Part shown: in pieces, positions 17,263-25,775 of the stretch
Numbering within the stretch: the stretch's first letter is position 1
Layout: each line of letters starts with the position of its first letter
Assembly (NCBI RefSeq): GCF_007004065.1
Contig: NZ_VFSV01000001.1
Location: 62,001 to 126,000 of the forward strand
Reading direction: 5' to 3'
DNA length: 64,000 nucleotides
Source: Palleronia caenipelagi
GTDB lineage: Bacteria; Pseudomonadota; Alphaproteobacteria; Rhodobacterales; Rhodobacteraceae
Made by a program: the position numbers and the translations under genes
The notes under the pieces: model-generated
What the model saw: only the letters and a program-made list of their open reading frames with translations
Database searches by the model: none
Told to the model about the DNA's origin: nothing

Positions 17263-17634
17263 TCAGCCGCGCAGGCGTGACTGATAGTCGTGAGCGCGCC
17301 AGTCGGCACGGGCCTGCCACTGATCCTCGGGCTGGCGGGCCGCCAGATCCGCGTCGATCTCCACCTCGTCAAAGCCCGAGCGGCGGGCCATGGCGTATTG
17401 ATCGGCGATCACGTGACCCCGGGCGCGCAGGCGGCCCGTATAGCCCAGACGGCGGAGCTGCCGGGCGAGGGTGAAGCCGCGCCCGTCGGCAAAGCTGGGG
17501 AAGTCCACGCGGACCATCTCAGCCCCTGCGGCCAGTTCGCCGAGCGCGGCGGGGTCGGTGTCGGAGGCGAGGTCGACGACCTCGCCCTGCCAGTCATCGG
17601 AGCCGAAACCCCGGTCGGTGACGATCACGCTCAT
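17263..17634 (-). CDS. DUF934 protein of the sulfite reduction operon
   Basis: A 123-residue protein of the DUF934 family, repeatedly found beside sulfite reductase genes in proteobacteria and annotated as probably involved in sulfite reduction. Visible marks are VRVDFPSFADGRGFTLARQLRRLGYTGRLRARGHVIADQ and FDEVEIDADL. Its start at 17634 overlaps the cysH stop by ATGA; the upstream extension to 17697 lies inside cysH and is rejected. It is the last gene of cysG-DUF2849-cysI-cysH-DUF934. Biochemical function unknown. Confidence 0.88.
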   Translation of the reverse strand: MSVIVTDRGFGSDDWQGEVVDLASDTDPAALGELAAGAEMVRVDFPSFADGRGFTLARQLRRLGYTGRLRARGHVIADQYAMARRSGFDEVEIDADLAARQPEDQWQARADWRAHDYQSRLRG

Positions 17635-18389
17635 GTGTCGTTCTCCTGTTCGATCGGTCCACGCACGGCCTTGCCGTTGATGAAGTGGATGCCGCATTCC
17701 GTTTTGTCACTGCCGCGCCAGCGTCCGGCGCGCTCATCCTCGCCCTCGGCCACCGGGCTGGTGCAGGGCGCACAGCCGATGGAGGGATAGCCCTGCCGCA
17801 CAAGCGGGTGGCGGGGCAGGCGGTTGTTGACGACGTAATCCTGCACGCCGTCCTTGTCCCAATGGGCGAGCGGGTTGATCTTGATCCGGTCGGCTCCGGG
17901 CTCGCGCTCAAAGAACTCCAGCTCCGCCCGTGTCCCGCCCTGAAAGCGTTTGCGCCCGGTGATCCACGCATCGAACGGCTCCAGCGCGCGGGCCAGTGGC
18001 CGGGTCTTGCGCAGAGTGCAGCAGGCGTCGGGATCGGTCTTATGCAGGTCGCCCTCGGGGTCTTCGCCGACGATCCCGGTACGGGGCGCGCGCAGGACCC
18101 GCACCTCCTCAAGCCCGAGCTTTTCGGCCAGCTCGACCTGATAGGCGCGGGTTTCGGGGAACAGCATCTCCGTGTCTATGAACAAAACCGGCGTGCGTGG
18201 ATCGACGACCGAGACAAGATGCAGGAGTGCCACCGATTCCGCCCCAAAAGACGACACCATCGCCACACGGCCCACATCGCGATCCCTGAGCGCGAGGCGC
18301 AGAACGTCGATGGCGGCGTGATGCGCGTAGCGCCGGTTCAGCCCGGCGACCCGCGCATCAATCTCTGCGAGGCCAGGATCATGCCGCAT
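17631..18389 (-). CDS. cysH: Assimilatory APS/PAPS reductase with iron-sulfur motif
   Basis: Reduces adenylyl sulfate (or PAPS) to sulfite with thioredoxin. The 252-residue protein has the PP-loop-type SSFGAESVALLHL segment, the [4Fe-4S] cysteine pairs Cys123-Cys124 and Cys206-x2-Cys209, and catalytic Cys232 in ECGIH. The extra cysteine pairs are diagnostic of APS-using reductases, as in Rhizobium and Pseudomonas, against the cluster-free PAPS enzyme of E. coli. ATG 18389 overlaps the end of cysI by 11 bases and its stop overlaps DUF934. The genes that activate sulfate (cysD/cysN) are not in the window. Confidence 0.93.
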   Translation of the reverse strand: MRHDPGLAEIDARVAGLNRRYAHHAAIDVLRLALRDRDVGRVAMVSSFGAESVALLHLVSVVDPRTPVLFIDTEMLFPETRAYQVELAEKLGLEEVRVLRAPRTGIVGEDPEGDLHKTDPDACCTLRKTRPLARALEPFDAWITGRKRFQGGTRAELEFFEREPGADRIKINPLAHWDKDGVQDYVVNNRLPRHPLVRQGYPSIGCAPCTSPVAEGEDERAGRWRGSDKTECGIHFINGKAVRGPIEQENDT

Positions 18390-20052
18390 CGGCGCGGTCT
18401 CCGGCCTCGGTCTCATAGAGGGCCGCTTTGAACGGCGCCATGCCGAGCCGCCGATAGGCGTCGAGGAAGGTCTCCTGGGGGCCCTCGCGCAGATCCAGAT
18501 AGGCCATGAGGAGGCGCTCGATGGCGGGCACGATCTCGTCATAGGCAAAGCCTGGACCCGTGCGCGTGCCGATCACCGCATCCTCGGCGCCGGAGCCGCC
18601 CAGCGTGATCTGGTAGTTCTCCACACCGGCCCGGTCGAGGCCGAGGATACCGATATGGCCCACATGGTGGTGGCCGCAGGCGTTGATGCAGCCGGAGATC
18701 TTGATCTTCAGCGGGCCAATCTCATGCTCCAGCCGCAGCTCTTCAAAGCGCTCTGCGATCTCCGTTGCAATGGGGATCGAGCGGGCGGTCGCCAGCGCGC
18801 AGTAATCCATGCCGGGGCAGGCGATGATGTCAGAGACGAGACCGATATTCGCTGTGCCGAGACCGGCTTCCTTCAGCGCTTCGAACAGCGCGGGCAGGTC
18901 GGCGCGAGCCACATGAGGCAGAATCACGTTCTGCTCATGGCTGATGCGCAGCTCGTCATAGCCGATGGATTCGGCCAGCGCGGCAAGCACTTCCATCTGC
19001 TCCGAGGTCGCGTCGCCGGGGGTCTGGCCCGGGGCCTTCAGCGAGACGGAGACGATGGCGTGATCGTCGCGCTTATGGGCGGTGACGTTGGTGTCTACCC
19101 AAGAGCGGAACACCGGGTTGCTGTCATAGGCTACGGTGAACTCGGTCAGGTCGCGTCGGGCAAAGTCGGGCGCGGCGAACTGGGCGCGAATGCGGTCCAG
19201 CCATTCCTGATCGACACCTGAGAACTGCGGCCGGATCTCGGTAAAGCGCGTTTCGACCCGGCTCCGGATTTCCTCGATGCCGTTCTCATGAACGGTGATC
19301 TTGATCCGGGCCTTGTACTTATTATCCCGCCGACCCAGCAGGTTGTAGACCGAGACGATGGCCTCGCAATAGGGCAGCAGGTCTGCTTCGGGCAGGAACA
19401 CCCGCAGTACTTTACCGATCATCGGCGTCCGGCCAAGACCACCGCCGACGAAGACGCGAAAGCCAATCTCGCCGTCCTGCTCGACGATCTGGAGGCCGAT
19501 ATCATGGGCGCGGATCACCGCCCGGTCGGCCTCTGCGCCGGTGACGGCAACCTTGAACTTGCGCGGCAGGAACTGGAATTCCGGGTGGTCGGTGGACCAC
19601 TGGCGCAACAGTTCCGCATAGGGACGGGGATCCGTCACCTCATCGGCGGTGGCGCCCGCGAAATGGTCCGAGGTCACGTTCCGGATGGTGTTGCCCGAGG
19701 TCTGGATGGCATGCATTCCCACATCGGCCAGCGCGTCCAGCATCTCCGGCACGTCCTTGAGCTCGGGCCAGTTGTACTGGATGTTCTGGCGCGTGGTGAA
19801 ATGGCCGTATCCCTTGTCCCACTTGCGCGCAATCCGGGCGAGCTGGCGCATCTGGCGCGCGTTCAGCGTGCCGTAGGGGATGGCCACCCGCAGCATGTAG
19901 GCGTGAAGCTGGAGATAGAGTCCGTTCATCAGCCGCAGGGGCTTGAACTCATCCTCGGTCAGGCTGCCATCGATGCGCCGCTCCACCTGTCCCCGGAACT
20001 GGGCTACGCGCTCGCGGAGGAAAGCTTCGTCGAAGTCGTTGTATTGATACAT
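18379..20052 (-). CDS. cysI: Sulfite reductase hemoprotein
   Basis: Six-electron reduction of sulfite to sulfide at a coupled siroheme-[4Fe-4S] centre. The 557-residue protein has the two repeated halves of the family: RVAIPYGTLNARQMRQLARIA and KGYGHFTTRQNIQYNWPEL in the first, and the cluster cysteines in ACPGMDYCALA and SGCINACGHHHVGHIG in the second. ATG 20052 was chosen because a 154-residue upstream extension is out of character and overlaps DUF2849 and cysG. The electron donor (ferredoxin or flavoprotein) is not shown; no cysJ is present. It overlaps DUF2849 by one base (TGATG). Confidence 0.95.
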   Translation of the reverse strand: MYQYNDFDEAFLRERVAQFRGQVERRIDGSLTEDEFKPLRLMNGLYLQLHAYMLRVAIPYGTLNARQMRQLARIARKWDKGYGHFTTRQNIQYNWPELKDVPEMLDALADVGMHAIQTSGNTIRNVTSDHFAGATADEVTDPRPYAELLRQWSTDHPEFQFLPRKFKVAVTGAEADRAVIRAHDIGLQIVEQDGEIGFRVFVGGGLGRTPMIGKVLRVFLPEADLLPYCEAIVSVYNLLGRRDNKYKARIKITVHENGIEEIRSRVETRFTEIRPQFSGVDQEWLDRIRAQFAAPDFARRDLTEFTVAYDSNPVFRSWVDTNVTAHKRDDHAIVSVSLKAPGQTPGDATSEQMEVLAALAESIGYDELRISHEQNVILPHVARADLPALFEALKEAGLGTANIGLVSDIIACPGMDYCALATARSIPIATEIAERFEELRLEHEIGPLKIKISGCINACGHHHVGHIGILGLDRAGVENYQITLGGSGAEDAVIGTRTGPGFAYDEIVPAIERLLMAYLDLREGPQETFLDAYRRLGMAPFKAALYETEAGDRADAA

Positions 20053-20351
20053 CACGCGCGCTCCTGCTTGCCGTGGGCATAGTTCGAAGGACCGCGGGTG
20101 CGGAACACTTCGCGGAAATGGGTTGGCTCGGGACCGGTCGCCCCGGCTTTGGCATCCGCCAGATAGGGACCGACGGCGATCTCCGGCTGCGCGGCGGCGA
20201 GGGCCAGACGCGCCTCGGCGCGGGCTTCGGTCTCGATCAGCTCGGCCTCGGAGATGTCGGCGCTCCAGTCGCCTTCCGCAGTCAGCCAGATGGCATCGCC
20301 GCGCATCAGGTGGTTGGCGGTCACGACCTTGGGGGTAAAGGGGCGGGGCAT
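20052..20351 (-). CDS. DUF2849 protein
   Basis: A 99-residue soluble protein, MPRPFTPKVVTANHLMRGDAIWL followed by an acidic, alanine-rich helical middle (EAELIETEARAEARLALA) and VGPYLADAKAG. DUF2849 proteins occur almost only between siroheme synthase and sulfite reductase genes in alphaproteobacteria, so a supporting part in sulfite reduction is likely but undefined. Both ends overlap neighbours (TGATG with cysG and with cysI), so it is translationally coupled. Confidence 0.88.
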   Translation of the reverse strand: MPRPFTPKVVTANHLMRGDAIWLTAEGDWSADISEAELIETEARAEARLALAAAQPEIAVGPYLADAKAGATGPEPTHFREVFRTRGPSNYAHGKQERA

Positions 20352-21748
20352 CAAAGGGCCTCCTGCAAATCGGGTGTTGAGAGGGCACGGGCCGCGCGGC
20401 GGGGCGCAAGGCCGATGAAGACGAGGGCGGGGCCGGACAGGCCGGCATTGCCGAGATCCGGCTCCAGCGTGAAGAGGCGGGTTTCCAGCACCCGCTCATC
20501 GGCGCGGCTGGCATTCTCGATCACGGTCACCGCCGTGTCGGGATTGGCTCCATGCATCAGCAGACGGCCCTGGATAAAACGTGCGGCCTTTTTGCCCATG
20601 TAAATGGCAGTCACCTCACCGGGGCGGGCGAGCGCGGCCCAGTCATGGTCGGCAAACCCCGCCACGTCATGCCCGGTCAGGAAGCGCACCGACTGGTTCC
20701 GACCCCGACGGGTGAGGCTCTGGCCGATGGAGGCGACGGCAGCGGAGGCGGCGGTGATGCCGGGCACCACGGACCAGTTCAGCCCCTCGGCCTCGACGGC
20801 CTCGATCTCTTCGTCGAGCCGTCCGAACACCGTAGGATCGCCGGATTTCAGCCGCACCACCTGTGCGCCATCGGCGACATGGCGAACGATCAGAGCGTTG
20901 ATATGCTCCTGCGGAGTGTGACGGCCAAAGCCTTCTTTGCCCACGTCGATCATCTCGGCTTCGCGGCGGGCCAGTTCGAGGATCTCGGGCGAGACCAGCC
21001 GGTCAAAGATCACCACATCCGCCGCGTCGAGCGCTTTGCGGGCCTTCATGGTCAGCAGGTCCGGGTCGCCCGGGCCCGAGCCGACAAAGGCCACATGGCC
21101 TTCGGTCGCGTCGCCCTTCAGATGACGGTCGAGCAGGGATTTGAGCGCCGGGCGCAGGGCCTCTTCGCCGCCTTCGGCGAGGGCCCGTGGTCCCGTTTCG
21201 TCGTAATAGGCGGACCAGAAGTCCCGGCGCGCGCGACCAAAGGGCAACGCTTCGACGGCGTGGCGAAAGCCCTTACCGATCCGCGCGAGCGTGCCGAGAT
21301 TCGGGGAGAGCCGTTCTTCGAGGTCGCGCTTGATCCGGCGGGCGAGGACAGGAGCCGCGCCCTCCGTACCGATGGCCACGGTGACCGGATCGCGGTCCAC
21401 GATGGCGGGCGTGATGAAATCGGAGCCGTGGAGATTGTCCACCATGTTCACCGTCGCCCCGTCTGCGCGGGCAAGCGCCGCCACGCGGGCATCCTCGGCG
21501 TCGTCGTCATTGGCGGCGTAAAACAGTACGGCGCAGAGGGCATCGCCGGGCTCGACCGGGCGCTCGATCAGCGTCAGACGGCCCTCAAGCGCCCAGCGCA
21601 TGATCTGCGGCGCGGGGTCGGGGGCGATGACGGTCACGCGGGCCTCAGTCTTCAGCAACAGGCGCAGCTTGGCCAGCGCGGCATCGCCGCCGCCCGACAG
21701 GACAATCCGGCGGCCTTCGACAGACATGAAAACGGGAAAATGTTTCAT
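20351..21748 (-). CDS. cysG: Siroheme synthase (multifunctional CysG)
   Basis: Makes siroheme from uroporphyrinogen III for the sulfite reductase downstream. The N-terminal half (about 1-205) is the dehydrogenase/ferrochelatase: VEGRRIVLSGGGDAALAKLRLLL, VMVDN-like NMVDNLHGSDFITPA and SPNLGTLARIGKGFR. The C-terminal half (about 215-455) is the SAM-dependent methyltransferase: FVGSGPGDPDLLTMKARKAL, VVRLKSGDPTVFGRLDEE, VVPGITAASAAVASIGQSLTRR. 465 residues is normal. ATG 21748 follows GAGGAGCGCCTG. First gene of the operon and divergent from an Lrp-type regulator. Confidence 0.95.
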   Translation of the reverse strand: MKHFPVFMSVEGRRIVLSGGGDAALAKLRLLLKTEARVTVIAPDPAPQIMRWALEGRLTLIERPVEPGDALCAVLFYAANDDDAEDARVAALARADGATVNMVDNLHGSDFITPAIVDRDPVTVAIGTEGAAPVLARRIKRDLEERLSPNLGTLARIGKGFRHAVEALPFGRARRDFWSAYYDETGPRALAEGGEEALRPALKSLLDRHLKGDATEGHVAFVGSGPGDPDLLTMKARKALDAADVVIFDRLVSPEILELARREAEMIDVGKEGFGRHTPQEHINALIVRHVADGAQVVRLKSGDPTVFGRLDEEIEAVEAEGLNWSVVPGITAASAAVASIGQSLTRRGRNQSVRFLTGHDVAGFADHDWAALARPGEVTAIYMGKKAARFIQGRLLMHGANPDTAVTVIENASRADERVLETRLFTLEPDLGNAGLSGPALVFIGLAPRRAARALSTPDLQEAL

Positions 21749-21881
21749 CAGGCGCTCCTCTTCGCCGAGCAATATAGAATAATTTCCCGGTTCAGAGTAG
21801 ATATGGGCAACGGATAGGGATATTGTTCCGGATAACTCATCCGCGGGCGTCGACCGTTCGCCTTTTCACCGGAGAACTGAA
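21749..21881. promoter_or_regulatory. Divergent promoter region, cysG operon / Lrp regulator
   Basis: This 133-bp region separates two divergent transcripts and is AT-richer than its surroundings. Two short dyads are visible, GAATAATTTC near 21777-21786 and GGATATTGTTCC near 21818-21829, plausible half-sites for the adjacent Lrp/AsnC-family protein. No experimental consensus is known to me for this regulator. Confidence 0.4.
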
Positions 21882-22343
21882 ATGAATGTCCGCCTCGACG
21901 ATCTGGACCGGAAAATTCTCCGGGAAATGCAGCAGGATGCGGGACAATCCTTGGATGAAATCGCGCGCCGGACGGGCTCGTCCAAGACCCCGGTCTGGAA
22001 CCGGATCCGGAAATTGCGTGAGGCGGGAATCATGGGCGCGCCGACCGTGCGGCTGGACGCGGAGGCGCTGGGGTTCGATGCGTGCTTCTTCGTGCTGATC
22101 CGCACGTCAGAGCATGAGGCGGAGTGGCAGCAGAAATTCCTCGCGGCCCTGCGTGCCCGGCCCGAGGTCCAGGAAGCGCACCGGCTGGCCGGGGATATCG
22201 ACTATATCTTAAAGGTCCGCGTTCCCAATGCCCGCGCGTACGACACTTTTTATCAAGCACTTATATCTGAGGTTCGAATCCACAATGTGACCGCGCTTCT
22301 CTCCATGGAGGAGCTGAAGTTCACGACGGAACTGCCGCTATAG
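21882..22343 (+). CDS. Lrp/AsnC-family transcriptional regulator
   Basis: A 153-residue regulator with an N-terminal winged helix (LDDLDRKILREMQQDAGQSLDEIARRTGSSKTPVWNRIRKL, the recognition helix around SSKTPVWNRI) and a C-terminal RAM effector domain (FFVLIRTSEHEAEW, VQEAHRLAGDIDYILKV, ISEVRIHNVTALLSMEELK). It forms dimers to octamers and usually responds to amino acids. Divergent placement 133 bases from cysG suggests that it controls the sulfur assimilation operon and possibly itself, with a sulfur metabolite as a possible effector; this is inference. Confidence 0.9.
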   Translation: MNVRLDDLDRKILREMQQDAGQSLDEIARRTGSSKTPVWNRIRKLREAGIMGAPTVRLDAEALGFDACFFVLIRTSEHEAEWQQKFLAALRARPEVQEAHRLAGDIDYILKVRVPNARAYDTFYQALISEVRIHNVTALLSMEELKFTTELPL

Positions 22344-22440
22344 GTTGTTTGGCCGCAGCCCAAGGATGAGGCTTGTTAGGACCCAGTCGCGCCAACAGAA
22401 TAGTTATCGCAACCTGATATCGCTAATTTGTCATGAATGG

Positions 22441-22471
22441 TTGACGTAAAGGCGGTCGAGGCGTCTAGAAT
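22441..22471 (+). promoter_or_regulatory. Candidate sigma-70 promoter of the TRAP operon
   Basis: TTGACG at 22441-22446 with TCTAGA (17-bp spacer) or TAGAAT (19-bp spacer) lies about 55-60 bp before the dctP ATG. Just downstream, GGGTCAA occurs twice (22475-22481 and 22491-22497) inside a GCGGGT/ACCCGC dyad that could be an operator. Confidence 0.45.
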
Positions 22472-22526
22472 GGCGGGTCAATACGACGCGGGGTCAACCC
22501 GCAGACCAATCAGGGAGTGATTATCG

Positions 22527-23543
22527 ATGAAATTCATGACGACCAGCGTGCTGGCGCTGACCATTGCCGCGAGTGGCGCTTTTGCCGCCGAGCATGAGGG
22601 CGGCTGCGATGACGGCGAAACGGTCATCAAGTTCAGCCACGTCACCAATACCGACCGCCACCCCAAGGGCATCGCCGCGTCGCTGCTGCAGGAGCGGGTG
22701 AATACCGAGATGGACGGCGCCGCCTGTATGGAGGTCTACCCCAACTCGACGCTTTATAATGATGATCAGGTGCTTGAAGCCATGTTGCAGGGCGATGTGC
22801 AGCTCGCAGCGCCCTCCTTGTCGAAATTCGAAGCCTTTACCAAGCAGTTTCGCCTGTTCGACCTGCCCTTCATGTTCCTGAACATCGAGGCGGTGGACGA
22901 GTTCCAGAAATCCGAGGCCGGTCAGGCGATGAAGGATTCCATGCAGCGCCGTGGCTTGCAGGGGCTCCAGTTCTGGCACAACGGGATGAAGCAGTTCTCG
23001 GCCAACAAGCCGCTGATCGCGCCGGGTGACGCCGCTGGCCTGAAATTCCGTGTCCAGCCCTCTGACGTGCTTGTCGCGCAGATGGAAGCGCTGGATGCCT
23101 CGCCGCAGCCCATGGCCTTCTCCGAGGTGTACGGTGCGCTGCAACAGGGCGTTGTGGACGGTCAGGAGAACACCTGGTCGAACATCTATGGCCAGAAGTT
23201 CTTCGAGGTTCAGGACGGCACCACCGAGACCAACCATGGCGTGCTCGACTATCTGGTCGTGGCCTCCGTGGACTGGCTCGACGGGCTGGATGAGGGTGTC
23301 CGCGACCAGTTCCTGACCATCCTTCAGGAGGTGACCGACGAGCGCAACGCTGCCGTCGCGCAGGTCGATGCCGATGCCCGCCAGTCCGTGCTCGATGCGG
23401 GTGCCGAGATCCGTGAGCTGGACGCCGATCAGCGTCAGGCCTGGGTTGATGCGATGAAGCCTGTCTGGGAGCAGTTCACCGATGATGTGGGGCAGGAGAA
23501 CATCGACGCCGCACAGAAAATCAACATGAAGATGGCCCAGTAA
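22527..23543 (+). CDS. TRAP transporter substrate-binding protein (DctP family)
   Basis: Periplasmic receptor, 338 residues, with signal peptide MKFMTTSVLALTIAASGAFAAEHE. DctP-family features are IKFSHVTN followed by DRHPKGIAASLLQERV, LEAMLQGDVQLAAPS, and LKFRVQPSDVLVAQMEAL with the conserved Arg that pairs with the substrate carboxylate. VVDGQENTWSNIY is also typical. The substrate is an organic acid of some kind; C4-dicarboxylate is the usual guess but is unproven. A terminator-like hairpin separates it from the permease genes. Confidence 0.92.
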   Translation: MKFMTTSVLALTIAASGAFAAEHEGGCDDGETVIKFSHVTNTDRHPKGIAASLLQERVNTEMDGAACMEVYPNSTLYNDDQVLEAMLQGDVQLAAPSLSKFEAFTKQFRLFDLPFMFLNIEAVDEFQKSEAGQAMKDSMQRRGLQGLQFWHNGMKQFSANKPLIAPGDAAGLKFRVQPSDVLVAQMEALDASPQPMAFSEVYGALQQGVVDGQENTWSNIYGQKFFEVQDGTTETNHGVLDYLVVASVDWLDGLDEGVRDQFLTILQEVTDERNAAVAQVDADARQSVLDAGAEIRELDADQRQAWVDAMKPVWEQFTDDVGQENIDAAQKINMKMAQ

Positions 23544-23553
23544 GGCCCTCACG

Positions 23554-23583
23554 CGCCCCCGGAAAATCTCCGGGGGCGTTTTT
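23554..23583 (+). terminator. Terminator-like hairpin between binding protein and permease genes
   Basis: A perfect 10-bp stem CGCCCCCGGA / TCCGGGGGCG with a 5-base loop and a following TTTTTC. Its place inside the TRAP operon would let most transcripts stop after the binding protein, giving a high receptor-to-permease ratio, as seen in other transport operons. Confidence 0.85.
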
Positions 23584-23605
23584 CTATTCTGCCGCGGGAA
23601 ACCCC

Positions 23606-24286
23606 ATGTCCTATGAACCGCAAGGCGCGCTGGCGGAGGCTGTCGACAGCCTTGAAAAGACCGCTATCGCATTGCTCCTTGGGCTCATGACGCTGGTGAC
23701 ATTCGTCAACGTCGTGCTGCGCTATCTTTTCAATTCGTCGCTTATCTGGGGGCTCGAAGTCACGCTGATCCTGTTCGCGTGGCTGGTGCTGTTCGGAATC
23801 AGCTACTGCGTCAAAGTCACTGCCCATCTGGGTGTGGACGCGCTGCTGAATGTCCTGCCGAACAAGCCGCGTTTCATTCTGACCGTCATCGCCGGGCTCT
23901 GTTGCCTCGTTTATGCCTTCCTTCTGATGAAGGGCGCGTGGGACTACTGGGCGCCTTACGCGTCTCTCGACCGCACTTCGGGACGCTGGTTCCCGATGGG
24001 GTTTGAGGAGACCCGCGATCAGGCGTGGTATGTCACCGATCAGGTGCCGATGGTTCCGTTCCTGCGCTGGCTGGAGCCGCTGATCAACATGGGCGAGGAG
24101 TATGAAAAGCTGCCCCGTGTGGTTGGCTACACCATGCTGCCGGTGGGCATCGCGCTCTTTTCCTTCCGTCTGGTGCAGGCCTTTATCGCCGTGCTCCGGG
24201 GACAGCGGGAGAGTTTCATCGTCAGCCATGAGGCCGAAGACGACGTGCACGAAGCGCAGGAAAAACTGCGCGATCAGGAGATCTGA
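23606..24286 (+). CDS. TRAP transporter small permease (DctQ family)
   Basis: A 226-residue inner-membrane protein. Four transmembrane helices are expected: TAIALLLGLMTLVTFVNVVLRYLFN, WGLEVTLILFAWLVLFGISYCV, FILTVIAGLCCLVYAFLL and the last one around 175-195. The longer than usual loop between helices three and four (about 118-165, rich in charged residues and Trp) makes it larger than the roughly 160-residue minimal DctQ. The C-terminal acidic tail is cytoplasmic. It is followed three bases after its stop by the large permease gene. Confidence 0.9.
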   Translation: MSYEPQGALAEAVDSLEKTAIALLLGLMTLVTFVNVVLRYLFNSSLIWGLEVTLILFAWLVLFGISYCVKVTAHLGVDALLNVLPNKPRFILTVIAGLCCLVYAFLLMKGAWDYWAPYASLDRTSGRWFPMGFEETRDQAWYVTDQVPMVPFLRWLEPLINMGEEYEKLPRVVGYTMLPVGIALFSFRLVQAFIAVLRGQRESFIVSHEAEDDVHEAQEKLRDQEI

Positions 24287-24289
24287 GAC

Positions 24290-25708
24290 ATGGACGTCAT
24301 TCTTCTTTTCGGCATGGTCGTCGCCTTTCTGCTGATCGGTGTGCCGATTGCGGTTTCGCTCGGCCTCAGTTCGACCCTGTTTCTGCTGTGGTTCTCGGAC
24401 ACGTCGCTGGCCTCCATCGCGCAGAGCTTCTATCAGGCCATGGCCGGGCACTACACGCTGCTGGCCATTCCATTCTTCGTGCTGGCCTCCAGCTTCATGT
24501 CCACGGGCGGGGTGGCGCAGCGGATCATCCGGTTCTCCATCGCGATCGTCGGGCATTTGCCGGGCGGTCTTGCCATCGCGGGCGTTTTCGCCTGTATGAT
24601 GTTCGCCGCGCTTTCGGGTTCGTCGCCGGCCACCGTGGTGGCCATCGGGACAATCGTCATCGCGGGCATGCGGCAGGTGGGCTACTCCAAAGACTTCGCA
24701 GCCGGTGTGATCTGTAACGCGGGCACGCTCGGCATCCTGATCCCGCCCTCCATCGTCATGGTCGTCTACGCTTCGGCCACCGATGTGTCCGTGGGGCGGA
24801 TGTTCCTTGCAGGCGTCATCCCCGGGCTGCTTGCGGGCTTCATGCTGATGGCGACGATCTATGTGATCGCCAAGATCCGCCACCTGCCCAAGGGCGAATG
24901 GCAGGGCTGGGGCGAAGTCTGGGCTGCGGGGCGCGAAGCTTCCTGGGGCCTGTTCCTGATCGTGATCATTCTGGGGGGCATCTACGGGGGGATCTTCACC
25001 CCGACCGAAGCCGCTGCGGTTGCCTCGGTCTACGCCTTCCTGATTGCCTGCTTCGTCTATCGGGACATGGGGCCGCTGGCCGCGCAGGATTTTGAGCACG
25101 CACGGATGGAGCGACGCGGCAGCGCCGTGGCACCGGGCCGCAAGGCGACGCTGCTGGAGCGCCCCTATGCGCTGGTCACGGCGTTCTTCCACCCGGACAC
25201 GCGGGACACGCTGTTTGAGGCTGGCAAGCTGACGGTGACGCTGATGTTCATCATCGCCAACGCCCTGATCCTCAAGCACGTTCTGACGGACGAGCAGATC
25301 CCCCAGAGTATCGCGGGGGCCATGCTGCAGGCGGGCTTCGGGCCGATCATGTTCCTCGTGATCGTCAATGTGATCCTGCTGATCGGCGGTCAGTTCATGG
25401 AGCCCTCGGGCCTCATCGTCATCGTTGCACCGCTGGTTTTCCCCATCGCCATCCAGCTTGGGATCGATCCGATCCATCTGGGCATCATCATGGTGGTGAA
25501 CATGGAGATCGGGATGATCACGCCGCCGGTGGGTCTGAACCTCTTCGTGACCTCGGGCGTGGCGAATATGCCGGTGATGGGCGTCGTCCGCGCGGCGCTG
25601 CCCTTCCTCGCCGTGCTGTTCGTGTTCCTGATCATGGTGACCTACATCCCGGTGCTCAGTACGTGGTTGCCCACGACATTCATGGGGCCGGAGATCATCA
25701 CGAACTAG
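24290..25708 (+). CDS. TRAP transporter large permease (DctM family)
   Basis: The sodium-coupled translocating subunit, 472 residues with about 12-13 helices. Typical segments: LLIGVPIAVSLGLSS, FFVLASSFMSTGGVAQRI, GSSPATVVAIGTI, GILIPPSIVMVVYA, FTPTEAAAVASVYA, FMEPSGLIVIVAPLVFPIAIQLGIDPIHLG and GMITPPVGLNLFV. A cytoplasmic insertion (about 260-300) carries charged residues. ATG 24290 follows AGGAGATCTGAGAC. With the DctP and DctQ genes it forms a complete tripartite transporter; a terminator follows. Confidence 0.95.
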   Translation: MDVILLFGMVVAFLLIGVPIAVSLGLSSTLFLLWFSDTSLASIAQSFYQAMAGHYTLLAIPFFVLASSFMSTGGVAQRIIRFSIAIVGHLPGGLAIAGVFACMMFAALSGSSPATVVAIGTIVIAGMRQVGYSKDFAAGVICNAGTLGILIPPSIVMVVYASATDVSVGRMFLAGVIPGLLAGFMLMATIYVIAKIRHLPKGEWQGWGEVWAAGREASWGLFLIVIILGGIYGGIFTPTEAAAVASVYAFLIACFVYRDMGPLAAQDFEHARMERRGSAVAPGRKATLLERPYALVTAFFHPDTRDTLFEAGKLTVTLMFIIANALILKHVLTDEQIPQSIAGAMLQAGFGPIMFLVIVNVILLIGGQFMEPSGLIVIVAPLVFPIAIQLGIDPIHLGIIMVVNMEIGMITPPVGLNLFVTSGVANMPVMGVVRAALPFLAVLFVFLIMVTYIPVLSTWLPTTFMGPEIITN

Positions 25709-25731
25709 ACGAACGCGGCCTCGGTCGTCAC

Positions 25732-25770
25732 AACGCCCGGCCCGGGATCTCCGGGGCGGGCGTTTTCTTT
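25732..25770 (+). terminator. Intrinsic terminator after the TRAP operon
   Basis: Stem AACGCCCG / CGGGCGTT (25732-25739 and 25757-25764) enclosing a second GC-rich pairing, followed by TTCTTTT. It ends the plus-strand TRAP transcript just before the convergent MFS gene. Confidence 0.8.
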
Positions 25771-25775
25771 TGGGG

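Noticed and set aside
18379-20514. 711-residue version of the sulfite reductase
   Set aside because: The first 154 residues come from an out-of-frame reading of DUF2849 and cysG; the real protein starts at 20052.
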